From Isoetes taiwanensis (taxonomy: Eukaryota > Streptophyta > Lycopodiopsida > Isoetales > Isoetaceae), in NCBI GenBank assembly GCA_021234155.1, contig JAJEKV010000085.1:1498896-1562895 (forward strand): DNA of 64,000 nt, read 5' to 3'. Of the stretch, positions 14,041 through 25,764 are shown piece by piece. A model generated the notes under the pieces. That model ran no database searches and was not told the DNA's origin. It worked only from the letters and a program-made list of their open reading frames with translations. The position numbers and the translations under genes were made by a program. Every line of letters starts with the position of its first letter. Position 1 is the stretch's first letter.

Positions 14041-14179
14041 TATAGAGGCGTGTTTTTCCCGGAATCAAAAGCTTGAAATGTGATAGTCTTACCAAGAGAA
14101 GCCGCTCCGGCAAGCGCTTAACCTCCAAGTTGTTTATTAGCCTCCTAATCCCTTTATATAACTAGTGGATTCCCGCACC

Positions 14180-14770
14180 TTAGCTTGCTATCCTTAACTG
14201 GTAGGCACTCAACTTGATCTAAGATCTACCAAATAATGGAGGTTATAGCCAAGCTCCATTGATTGTAAATCCTATATGTAGGGGGGATCTTTTTAGCCTT
14301 GAACCGGCCCATGAAACTGTGTTCAAATCTTGAACCCTTGACAAAAGTCTTCATCGAGATTCCGCAAAAAAAAAATCTATAAAAACTTCCCAGCAAAGGC
14401 TCTTTCCTGGGCTTAAAGCTCTTAGGAGATGTCTTAGGGGCCGTTCAAGCTCACATCGCAAGCAGATAGCCAAGCTCCATTGGAGCACAAATCAAACATA
14501 TGTAGCAGCCGCTAGGGATCTTTAGGTATTGGAGGAAGTTTAACTTGTGTTACAAAGGCAAAAAAAACCTTGAATTATGCGTGAACCTCTGTGCTCTAAA
14601 ACCTTGAACCGCCAAGGAACCTCGGTGGCTCAAATCTTGAACTGGGGCAAAGTCTTCATCGAGATTCGCAAAAAAAAAGATTATAAAAACTTCCGCAAGA
14701 AGGTTTTTCTTTCCTAAAGCTTAAAGCTCTTAGGAGATGTCTTAGGGGCCGGTTCTGCTCAAAGACCGGA
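14180..14770 (+). repeat. Direct duplication of ~305 bp
   Basis: Two adjacent diverged copies share AAGTCTTCATCGAGATT (14346 and 14651), an A-run, ATAAAAACTTCC, and CTTAGGAGATGTCTTAGGGG (14428 and 14730). The offset is about 305 bp. No coding capacity is seen. Confidence 0.65.
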
Positions 14771-14844
14771 TGCTAGGGGAAGTTCCCATATGTGTTTCAT
14801 GTTTTCGTGTCCCTAAAATGCTATCCACGAGGCTTGCATGTCTG

Positions 14845-15068
14845 TTCCGCTAAAATAAAAAAGGGGCTTTTGTTGTGAGCCCTTGGATGTTGACCATTGA
14901 AAAAAAAAAAACTAAATCAACGACTAAGAAATGGTGCACTTAGATGTACGTGATTAGAACATCCATTCTCGAATCGCCATATGAAATCTTAGGAAAACCT
15001 TTGTGAAAAGCGTGCAAAAAAACACAAAGAAAAACCCCTATTATTATGCTACATATTCAAATGGAGCA
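14845..15068 (+). repeat. Short interspersed element, copy 1
   Basis: About 200 bp starting near GGGGCTTTTGTTGTGAGCC and ending in CCCCTATTATTATGCTACATATT. Related copies are at 31150-31310, 39236-39269 (end only) and 58216-58436. All share the terminal TATTATGCTACATATT-like motif, after which the sequences diverge, so this marks the element's 3' boundary. There is no poly(A) tail and no obvious tRNA-like head. Confidence 0.6.
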
Positions 15069-15069
15069 T

Positions 15070-18000
15070 TGTGAAATGTTGTTTGTGTGGTTTCTTAAAA
15101 TTTGAGCGGTGACTATTATTTGAGCCTTCTGCCTTTGCTCGCACTTCATGCAAAAGTTTTGGTTTCATGCACTTTTAATATAGTTACTCTTTGCCAAACA
15201 AAAATACTTTAAGGTCCCTACTTACTCTATCACTTTCACTATATAATTATAAATCTTATTTCATTTTCCCTTTGTTTTTTTCCCCCTAATTTTCCTAAGA
15301 ATCTATTTGTAATGGTTATCCCGCCACGTTTTTGAAACAATATCCTGCCCGGACCGCAAATAAACTTGCGCTGATTGCTTGGCCTAAGCCTCTCATAGCC
15401 GGCAGATTCGTATAGTTGGCTACCAAAGGCTTATGGCCACGTTACATCTAAGTCTTAAACGGCAGAGCAGAGGATCTCGGACGCTCATTGATAAATCCCG
15501 ATAAAACCCCGCGCCGCTAACCGTACTATAATCCGCCAGCATTTCATAATCCGCTATTTCAAAGAACGCATCAAAATTAGCCCGCGCTGACCGCTTTTTC
15601 CGCTGGCACTACCGATGGACCCGCATTAACCATTCATCGTTGAATCCACGCTATTTCTTTGCAAAATCCTTTGGCAAAATTTTAATGCTTAAAGCTCCAT
15701 CAAGTCGCAACTTGCATGTTTCCTACTTTAGTCACAAAATGTTATTTGAATTTCAATGGCCATGAGCCAAGATTATGGGTCGTCCTCAAATTCGCCCCGC
15801 AACAATCTTCCCCGAGTCGCTCATACGATTTAGGACCCGATGGTTTCCAAATTACCAATATAGAAAGAATGGTATCATCGCTATTCAAACCAAAATAAAA
15901 CCGCCCATGAATCGACCAATTTCACCGCGATTTACAGTCGATTGCTTACCTTCCCATTACACAGCCGACATCCTCAAATCAGTCGCTTCTTTCTAAGTTT
16001 GGGCATTCTTGTTCATCCGAAAGGCCGATTACCATCTTAGGCCCGGGTGCTGTGCCTATTACAGTGAATCGGGGACCCATTATTGCGCCGTGGGTCTCGA
16101 TTTCATTGATTCCTTTTTATTGGATTGCAAAGATTTCATTGATTCCTTTATTGGATTGTAAAACCGCTACAAGTTTACGATCCGAAAAATATGGAGCAAT
16201 AAGGTGATGATCGAAGCCTTTTCGACATGATTTGTAGTTCTTTCTTCCCCGCCCATACCGCCCGATTCCATTAATTCCGTACCGATCATTGCATGTGAAT
16301 GTGTTTTTCCCTGCTGATTCCTCTGGTCGAGTAAGCCGTAGAATCACCAAAACCCATTTTAGGGAAGTCACCTCGCGCGCCAATGAGCCGCTGATGTCGA
16401 GTCCAAAAAAAGTTAAGCCGCCGAAAAATGAGCGTGCCGCGGTTATCGGGCCAGGGATTTTTGAGCCCATGAACGCCCATAAGCCGATACTCCTACGCCT
16501 AGCAGCTTTAGTCTTCTAAACAAAATGACAAAATCTTATCCGAGAGGGTTGAATCCAAACCCTAGGAACCGAACAATCCCTTGCCTCCACCAGAACGGGA
16601 TAGACCAGGTTAAATTAGAGTGAGCCGGGATTTAAATCCCGGATGGCGCTTCTTCGCATGGTGGTGCGCCAGCTTTGTTGGTGTACGCCATTTGCTTCTG
16701 GTTTTCGCAGTGTACAAGATTTGCGCCATGGTCGGCCCCGTGTGGTCGTGGGGATACCGGGTGAAGGTATCTCCTTTTTGAGGTTCCCATTGCTTTTTTA
16801 ACCTATTTATTTTCAACCTATCTATTTAACGCTTTTAATTATTGTTTATTCCAAGTGGCCAATAGACAATGAACAACTAAGTTACTAACAACTAAGTTAA
16901 ATAGGTTCTAATGTCGAATGTATGCTAAGCATGCCATTTGAAAATTATTGGATGTGCCTGAAAAATGGAAAGTCGATTTGTTTTTCAATATTGATGCAAT
17001 ATGTAAAAGATGATTAAGAAAAATAAGAAAATTGATTTGATTCTCTAAATAGAAGGTATGGAAAGAAATGTTCAGGTGGCCTTCACGCCGCCGAGCAATT
17101 TTGTACATATTATGCTAAATATAAGAGTCTTGGGATGTTTTCAAATGGAGATATTGTGAAAAGATCAATTTACCAGCAAATTTTGGCAATCATAATAAAG
17201 CTAAGGGCCCATACAGATTGTCAACGGAAGGCCATATGGTAGCATAGTATGTTAATAAGCTTTCAAAGTATATGTTTTGATGGGTGAAGTGGAGTTAAAG
17301 GCCTACACCTATAGGTACACAATGTATTATATTGATTCCCTTCACACCCATATAGTACACAACGTACTACCAACTTGAACTTAATTATGGGCTTCTCTTT
17401 GTATACTATGGGAATGACCAATCTTATTTCATGGTTTGCAACAAACTCTAATCTTTCCCTTAATCAAAACGTAATCATTTTCTTCTCCTTTCTTCCATCG
17501 CCTACCCTTCCCCAAACATCCAAAACCCTTTGCCCCAAGCCGGTGTGCTGCTAGTTTTATTGTGAGTAATTTGTTTCTTTTGTGAGATTTATTTATCTAT
17601 ACTACTACTACTACATCCTATGCTTTTCTCGATATCAGATTCCATATCTATATACTATGTCTAACTGTTCTGAACCATCTTGAGAATTAGTTCTAGCAAC
17701 GCTCCAATTAGAGACAACTAGCTCTCTTTTTTGACATTACCTCTCATACAAGAATTATGATCCGCTTTATGTATACAAGCATAATGCTACCTAATCAAGA
17801 AGTTTTAAATCAGATAGTCAATCCTGCCAAGTATGCAAGAATTTTAAATCTATTAAGTAAAATAATTTATTCTCTGGGTTATGAATTAAGTCTTAGAAAA
17901 GTTTGTATTTATGTAGACCGAATATCAGTGTTATGTAAAAACAAGGTCAGTTCTTGGAAAAGAATAGGCTCAATCCCTGAGAAAAAAGATAAAAGAACAA

Positions 18001-18240
18001 ACTGACAAAGAAGTCCACAAAATAAAAGAGGCTGCTCATTGAAGATAGAACTTAATTATTGATGTATTTGTAACGGAATAATTGTGCTGTCCTGGAAGCA
18101 CAAATTCTACCAGCGCAGATCCTAAAGCTTCTTCAAGCAAAGGTAGCTTTAACATTCCTCTTTCACCATAATGAGAAATAACCGTCTCAGATGAAATAAG
18201 AGTTGGAAAACCATATAAAGTTTTAGACATTAAAAAACAG
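15070..18240. other. Anonymous DNA, no supported gene
   Basis: The left half (15.3-16.8 kb) is GC-richer and has several short overlapping frames on both strands without motifs. The right half is AT-rich and featureless. Confidence 0.35.
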
Positions 18241-18256
18241 ATGATATAAAATGTTC

Positions 18257-18577
18257 CTACGGATAAACTAAACGCTCCTGTTCCGGTTGAATCTCAGGGG
18301 GAGCACAGATAAGCACATAGATTGCATAGATTACGCCAGGAATATATCCAAGAATTGTAAACAGCAAAGAAAGCCAGAATTCCATCTGCATTAAAAAATT
18401 AAAGTGTTTCAGAACCACATGGGATTGTTAAGTAACTTGGCTTGCATTCCTTAAGTGTGCTGGAAAACAGTCATTTTTTTACATGGCAGTTCATACCTTG
18501 CAGCCATACTTGAAAAAGACACCGACTGGTGGTACCAAAAGGGAACATAAAAGTTCACAGCATGTGGCCAAACCCAT
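18257..18577 (-). CDS. PMP3: PMP3/RCI2 plasma-membrane proteolipid, two exons
   Basis: This is a small hydrophobic protein of the PMP3/RCI2/LTI6 family, which sits in the plasma membrane and affects membrane potential and salt or cold tolerance. Exon 1 (18497-18577, 27 codons) starts at the first ATG after an in-frame stop and gives MGLATCCELL, then VPPVGVFFKYGCK. A 111-bp intron (donor GTATGA, acceptor TTAATGCAG) follows. Exon 2 (18257-18385) gives MEFWLSLLFTILGYIPGVIY, then AIYVLICAPPE and a polar tail ending ERLVYP. The product is 69 residues, slightly longer than the ~52-58 usual for short members because of that charged tail. Two membrane helices are evident (about 9-22 and 30-52). The frame is intact and the splice phase is 0. 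The flanks are repeats, so this is an isolated gene. Confidence 0.9.
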
Positions 18578-18579
18578 AT

Positions 18580-20340
18580 CTGCTAATAATAATTAAGATC
18601 TGCAATTTCAACATACAAAAACTCAAGCATGATTCTGTGAACCTAAATCCAACGTTAGGCATGAAACTGAGGGTAAAAATCAAGAACTATAACAGAGCAT
18701 AGAACAAAAGATCAAATGTACATAAAGTTGAACAATTTAAAGCCGATTTTCAAATCTTAGGTCTTCAATATGGAAGGATAAGAGAAAACAGAGCAAAAGC
18801 TTGCATTTACAAAAATGTAGAGCTAATCTTCTAGTTTTAGGGAAAAGAATGGTGAACCCCTAACGATTAACAGGCAATTGAAGATCTAAAGAGAATGTTG
18901 ATACCTGGAGCGCACTTCGGTAGATCTGCGCCTGTGGTTTGTGGCCTTACGATAATCCAGAACATGGGTTAATATATAGACCCCGAAATGCCATGCACAT
19001 AGTTGTACAAGTATTTTATTGCCCCTACAAAAATAAATACAGCACAATGTATTACAAAAAATAATAAATACAGCATAATTTAGCTGTCCTTGGCCCATTT
19101 TCTTTATAAAAAATCAATGTAGCACGTTGCATCCACCTAGGTAGGATCACTGTTGGTGTGGAAGCACAATAACCGCTACGTGGAGCTGACTTCATTACTT
19201 TCTCACGAAAATATTGCCTCAATACTGAGTAGGATTTTTTACATCCACTTGAGACTACATGACATACCAGCATTGCTCTACAATTGTTCCATATATCTTT
19301 GTTACCCCCTAGCAATATGTATACGTGCAAGTTCGAATATGCCATAGGGAGTGAAGCAAGCCTTCTACAAACCTCTTCTTGGTCTTGATATTCTTGCTTC
19401 AAGTCCTCCGCTTCAATAGAATAACGTGTGAAGTTGAATTTGGAATAAGTTTTCTACTTCAAAGTGGTGATTCTTTTATACCGGATCATCTAGTATCTCC
19501 CATGTCTTGCATTTTCTGCAATGGAGTATCACATGACACTATGTGGAGGAAACAAACGTGCCCTTTTGGGTCCCAGCTCCTCAAGTGCAAGTCAATGGAT
19601 TCTTTTGAACTCGGTCCAAATTATCGCATATGATCATCGAATCCCACACCTCCATAAAATAGAGCAGAACTAGTGCCAACGATAAGAAACACGCATGTCC
19701 ATGGGGAGTTTTAGTTTGAAGCAAGTACTCTACATGGTGTATGAAGTCCCACAACCTCTTATAACCCTTTTCTAAATATATACTCTCCGGACATATGAAA
19801 GCGGATCATGGTGATGGTGGTGGATAATAGTTTAGTAAATAATGTTGGTGGAGACAGTCTATATGAAATTATGGACTATATGAGATGCCATGGCAGCCAG
19901 AGTTTTATCTTTTCTGGATCTTAGAAGGGGATCATTGTTACTGCGGGAATAGACGTATCCACTCAAAATTCAACATTCATATGTAGGGGCCAATGTTTGG
20001 AGTGATCGAATCAATATAAAACTTCGTCTAGAGTTGAGATGATCTCTTTGCCTATACTGGTGATGATTCTCGCTTCAAGCAAATCCTAACTCTAAGGATC
20101 CTCACAATTCTATTAGAATTATTAAATAGTTTAAATATCAAACTTCATATGGATCAATTCGCTTCCAGCCAGATGACCTCATTCATTGTCGATCCACATG
20201 TTTTATGACTCAACAAAATCAATTCGTCTAGGTGTGGAAGGAATATATTTAAAAAGACAAAGATTCTTCAAAAACTTGTCTCGATGAAGAGAGTTTGCAT
20301 CTATGCAGCTTCTTGGAACACTACAAAATGGAACAAGAAT
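18580..20340. other. Intergenic, may include PMP3 5' UTR
   Basis: No recognisable coding unit. The part just above 18577 is the likely promoter and leader of the minus-strand PMP3 gene. The rest has only short frames without motifs. Confidence 0.35.
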
Positions 20341-20344
20341 AGTA

Positions 20345-20690
20345 CTAAAATGTTTGTGCAAATGATAAAAATAAACAAGGTGATGCGCACAGAGGGTTGC
20401 CCTCCAGTTTCTTGAGGGTGAAGTGGCCTAAATCTAACTGTGAAGTCATGTTTTCACAATCTATATCTAAATTAAAGTAGACCTCTACCATGTTCTTACA
20501 ATCAGTTTGTAGTTCCTCAACATTCATGTCCACAAGTGCCCCTCGATCGAATTGTGTATGTAACTGAGTAGTTTAGTGTTCTCGTGGATAGAATCTTGAA
20601 TTCATGTCTCCGTGGCATCGTTGGTATGTAATTGCACTGACAAGGACGTTTTGGGACTTGAGATCCCTATGAACCATGCCCTACTGAGCA
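20345..20690 (-). pseudogene. Protein kinase fragment
   Basis: The minus strand at about 20624-20681 reads GMVHRDLKSQNVLVSAITY, the catalytic loop of a plant-type Ser/Thr or receptor-like kinase (HRDLKSxN). The lower end is an open frame beginning MDMNVEELQTDCKNMVEVYF, with no kinase motif. No glycine-rich loop, DFG or APE motif is found in the right place. It is a fragment of a kinase, probably captured or decayed. Confidence 0.55.
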
Positions 20691-20966
20691 ACGTTACTAA
20701 TGAGTGTAATTTTTTTTATGTTTTTTCAAAAGATGTTTTCATGTTTTTTTGTGAGTAATATTCGAATATGCTTTCAGGTGGAAGTGATAGTTTTGGTTAT
20801 ATTGTTGAAAACAACTCGATTGGTGCAACCTTTTTGTATTTCTTATAACAACCCAATGTAACCTTTAATACCAATCTATTCAATACAACTATCACTTAGA
20901 AAGAATTTTACAATACTTCTCATTGTCATTTACTAATACTGAATGCAACATTATCTCAATTTTCAA

Positions 20967-23900
20967 TCATCTCCCAAAAAGCATTGCCAATGTAGCATTA
21001 ACACCGCTTGAATCACCTCCTTGTTGTGTTTCGATTATGACCCAACACCTTGTTGTAGACATAACACATGTGCTTGCATAGCGGGAATCTACCCTTAGTC
21101 TCATGTTTCGTAAATTGAGACAATTGCATTTCGGGTTTGTGCTCACCTCAATCTTGTATGTGTTCGTATCCCTTCTAAGGTCATAAATCACATGCTTTCC
21201 CCGACTGATAGTATGTTTACTAATTACCTCTGCTTCCATGTCAAAACTACGCTCCAGGTTCACATCTTCATCATTGCTTAATCTAGCCCTTTTATTGACA
21301 CGTCTTCCATTTCTAACTCTGATAGTGCTACTGTCTGAAGGTACATTTGAAGAAGTTTCAGTGGAATACTGCCCACATGTGGAAGACAACCCTCTCACTT
21401 CAAAGCCACTACTCATTAACACTTGTAATTCATCATCCTTTATGTTGACTCCAATGGCGACTGGCCAACTGCTGGGTCTGTTAGGAACACAAACAATACT
21501 GTAATCTGGATACCATGTGTGCTGAACATTGGTTGAACAAAACCACATCATTTGTTCTTGCTCCCCATTTCGATGTTTTCTGATTCCATAGAATGATGGA
21601 GCAACAGTGGATTTGTTCCCCACGTTAATGCGTGTTTGGCATTTGCGACCAGTCTTGGATACTCTACCCATACATTTCACGTCACTGCCTGCAATTGTCC
21701 TCCGTAATGCCCAACTAGCCTGATGGATATCTACTTCTATCACTCTAAGTTGTGGATGATCAAAGTCTATTGTCCTTCTCGCGGAGTCAGCCATTCGCGA
21801 ACGTGACATAGTGCAGGATACCTTGTCTGGTCGATGACTTCCTGCTTCAGAGTTACCAATCGTGGGTGTCTTCCTCAAAACGGTTCGGTTATTACCACCG
21901 CTTCCTGGATTGTATTCTGGCATTCCACTCCTGGAAACTTGTTCATTAACAGCACTGACTCCTTGCATAGGGCTTATTTTGGAGCCAACACTTCTTTCCA
22001 ATCTTCCCAGCAGGTTTGAAACATTAGGTCCTGTTCCCAAATGTCTTCCCTCCAACCATGCCTTGTATCTAGAGCTTTGCAAGAGTGCTTCTCATGTCAA
22101 ACACGCATACGCATCATATAAACTCATTGTCTTTTCGGTATCCTCTAGGCGCAAAGCCGCCTTCCATGCCTAGATTCTCGCGAGGGTTAGTGTGTGGGAC
22201 GTGTATGGCAATCGGCTATATCCATTCCCAAGCTAGCATGTAATTTCCCCACCTGCTCACCCTCGATGCCAAACTCAACCACGGAAGCTAAGGATTTGAT
22301 GTCCACATCGTCTGCTTTTCCAGGCCACCAATCTATAATTCTGTGATAGATATCCTCTGCAATTTCAATGGTCTCTGCATTCCTCCATTTTCTACACAGG
22401 TCCAAATGTTCATAGCGAAAGGCCTCATATATGTATTTATTCGTATGACGCTGTAAGCACTGTTCGAAATGAAATTGACAGGAACGCTCTCCACCTACTA
22501 TCTCCTGACCATTATTGTACACATCTCGTGACCGGCCGTCCAATTAGCTTGGGCTTCATCGGCCATGAATTTTCTGAATTCAGCTTCTGGAAATCCTTTG
22601 CTTATCATGACCTTATTTAGTTTTTCCCAAAACAATCTCTGTGCAATGTAATCCTCTGTTTTCATGTCGCACAAGGCAATGGTTTGCAGGGATCGTATTC
22701 TACAAAAAATGATTTTGTCACTTCATGTCTAAAAGAAAGACACTGCAAAAAATGACCTTTGGGAAAACAACTTACCTAGGATCATAGACGTGACAACCCA
22801 ATGTTGTCCAAGTGGGAATACGCTTGACATGATCGAAATGTACCCAACTATGTTCCAGATCCCCTCCTGGACGCATCCTGTTCACCAAATCCACTCAAAC
22901 CAGTCCGTGGTGGACATCTTGAATATATAACATCTTTCATTCTCGCCATCGTAACCGATAGGGGAAAAAAAAACCCGACCCATGGAAGTACTTGATATCT
23001 CTTGGTTGTTTCAAATACAAAATTTGAGAAAACTCATCTCCCCTATTTTATTTTGAGCTTTAGCTTTATGAATCCACCTTCGCATAACTTTGAATTAGTA
23101 AAATGTCAAAGATAACATCCCTTCATTTACGCACAAAGCTATTCTAGTAGAAGAAAAGCCCAATACCGCTTGGCCGGTTATTCAAAGGCTCCAATTTTTG
23201 AAGGAATTTATCCACACCCGCAGAATCCAATGTCTGGAAAGTGGAGATCTCCTCCTCAGAAATTATATTCCCATTCACAAAGTGGTTGATGATGTATTTA
23301 GTAGTGCCTTAGCCACGTAAACACTTTCTCTTGACTCTGCAACTCTAACGGGATGGTTGTGATTGCCTATGTGAAATGCCAACTTTGGTAAAACTTGTAT
23401 TGTCCGGGAAGCAATAGTATATTTTGCATGCGCATTGACTAACACATTCTGGCTGTTCCCTGCAAAATATGCAATTAAGTGACCCATTGGAACCACATAG
23501 CTCTCCAATAGATGGTTTATGCTTCAAGGTCCCTCTCCATTGCACCTCGTTTGGTTCCCCAGTTCCTAAAACACATTCACAACTAGTATTTCTGCATTGC
23601 AAGTGGCCACAACAAGCAGCCAACTTCACACATCCCGGAAAACTAGGAACAAGCTGTATGAGAAGGGGGGCGGACCACACATGAGGATCCATGTTCGCTC
23701 CATTCCCCGACATGGGCTTGGAACATTTCTTTTCACATGGGAGTTCATAAACCACAGTGCCATCATAACAATCTGGCAAATGGTTCACCCTCACAGATGT
23801 TCCAACCTCCAGTGCCCAAGTCTTCAATTTGCTATTGCCACCATTATTGAGCAAATAATCGAACATGGACATTTCAGTTACATTGGATTCCATACACTTA

Positions 23901-24210
23901 GGTGAGTCCACAACTATGGGGCATCTTTGGAGAACCCGATAATCTCGGGGATACCACCACGATTACACGTGAACCAAACTCTCTATCAATTACATAGAAT
24001 CCATCAATGTTTCGCCCGGAACATATGTCAAGGAATCCACATCACTATCTACCGACACTTGTTGCAACATCACGAAGCATCGGGTTGGAAGCCAAAACAT
24101 TGTGAAACCGGATGGTTCTTGACAATACAAACTCCATTACCATCAAAAGGTAATTGCATAGATTGCAACTTACCGAGAAGTCATGCTTACCGTGGCGCCA
24201 TTTTCCAATT
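20967..24210 (-). pseudogene. SWIM-finger transposase-like gene, decayed
   Basis: Reading right to left on the minus strand. The N-terminal part (24.2-23.3 kb) is cysteine-rich with CGHLQCRNTSCECVLG, then REQPECVSQCACKIYY. Next comes HIGNHNHPVRVAESRES. A middle block reads GGDLEHSWVHFDHVKR and WTTLGCHVYDP (22.8 kb), ends at a GTAAGT donor, and continues as TIALCDMKTEDYIAQRLFWE and FMADEAQANW (22.6 kb). Then come RTNKYIYEAF-like sequence and WWPGKADD. The C-terminal part has a SWIM-type zinc finger: CNC, then after a frameshift PLCKH (about 21070-21135). This order matches MULE-like transposase or transposase-derived proteins that I recall from mosses and ferns. At least three frame breaks make it a pseudogene. 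No terminal inverted repeats were recognised. Confidence 0.6.
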
Positions 24211-24839
24211 ACGGTGAGTTTCGTGAACGGACACTATTTTGTTTTGTTGGACATTCGCCTTTTATTTTGAATTACAAACATTTCACTCCATGAAAGCCGC
24301 AATAAAAATCCGGATATTCAGCTACCCGCCAACTTATTTTTCGTATCTATCGCATTAAATTATATTCGGTTTTTAATTGAAATGGTCATCATAACAAGCG
24401 CAAGTCTAATTAACGTGCAATCAAAAATCAAATACAAACGGCTATTAGAAAACTAATTTGAAACGGCTACTTTTAACTAGTAAGGGACCGGCCGCAAAAT
24501 GTACGAATGCTAAACGAATGCTTAGGAGACCGCTTGTTTGTGCGAGGTAAACCCTTTAAACCATATTCAATTTAAAATTCTATGTATTAGTTTTAGAATG
24601 AAGAACTAGTCTTAGAAATTAAATTGAAATGTGCGCTTTTAGAATGAAGAAATAGTTTTCGTAATGAAATTGAATTGTGCGTTTGAAGTCCGCTGCGTTT
24701 GAAGTAATCAGATTTTCTAGAAACCTCCCTCTCCTCCCTTGCTAGCTTCAAAAATTGGCAAGCTTCAGGTCTGAATGCGCGCGCGGCCGTCGGCCGGGCG
24801 TAAGATGTAAGTATTTGCTTGTTCATTCTTAGTTCCCCG

Positions 24840-25600
24840 CAAAGCTTTCTCGATGCTACAATGGGGCGGCTGGTAGATCCCTTGAAGTCTTATTTGAAAT
24901 GGCTTGTTGTTTTTGCAAAGTATAGGTTTAAAATTATGTTAAACACCGCCAAATCCATTAGCTTCCGTTGTTCTATAATGGCGGAGTCTTTGTTCTCGAA
25001 GCTTCGCTCAAGTTCGGAAGCTTTGTTCTCGAAGCTTAAGCTCAAGTTGAAGCTTTGTTCTTTTGCATAGTTTAGGTTTAAAAATTTGTTCAAATTCCCT
25101 TGAAGTCCGATGTTGATCCTCTTCCGTAAAATTACGATAATCCATCATTGTTGATGTTTTGCTAAAGGGCGGCGCCCCCCTTCAAGTATGTGATTGAACA
25201 AAGCTCCTCTTCACTTTGTTCAAGTTCCCTTCAAGTCTTTGTTGAAGCATTACACCATGTATTCAGTTTGCTATCTTTGATAGCTTATGAGCTTTGCCAT
25301 TGTTCTACAATGGCAAATAAGAACCTTTGCTCAACAATACTTGTAGTAGATGCTTTGTTGATCGAAGACTTCTAGTTCTTGCTTTGTAGAAGCTCCAAAT
25401 TCAGCTTCGAATGCTATAAAATTCTGCCTATAAAATGTCTTCTTGCCTCGTTTGATGTTTGAAGGGCGCCGCCCCATTCATGTCAGTAAAATTATGTTAA
25501 ACACTTGCCACATCTTATGAGCTTCTGCCATTACTCTATAATGGCAAAATAGAAGCTTTGCTCTCGAGTCGATATGTTTGCTATTGTGTCCCCGATATGT
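24840..25600 (+). repeat. Diverged repeat array around an ATAATGGC motif
   Basis: Three modules about 290 bp apart contain a TTCTATAATGGC/ACAATGGCAAA motif followed by a GAAGCTTTG run (near 24970, 25300 and 25535). Two GC palindromes, GGGCGGCGCCCCCC (25168) and GGGCGCCGCCCC (25463), sit between them. Short frames here simply translate the repeats. Confidence 0.45.
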
Positions 25601-25764
25601 TTGCTATTGTGTCTTGTAGCTTACACTTATGGTATGGTGGTAGAAATGAGAAGCGCCATCCCGATTTGCAGCCTACTAGATTGGTAACTCCAAAAGAAAA
25701 CCTAGAGGGCGGAAATTGGCAATGACAACTCCATGTTAGTGGGGAAGTAGTTCTCAGAAAGGAG

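Noticed and set aside
19052-19402. 116-codon minus-strand frame
   Set aside because: No family resemblance, no splice context, and an overlapping plus-strand frame of similar quality.
24840-25600. CRISPR-like array
   Set aside because: Repeats are few, diverged and irregularly spaced, and the surroundings are eukaryotic.
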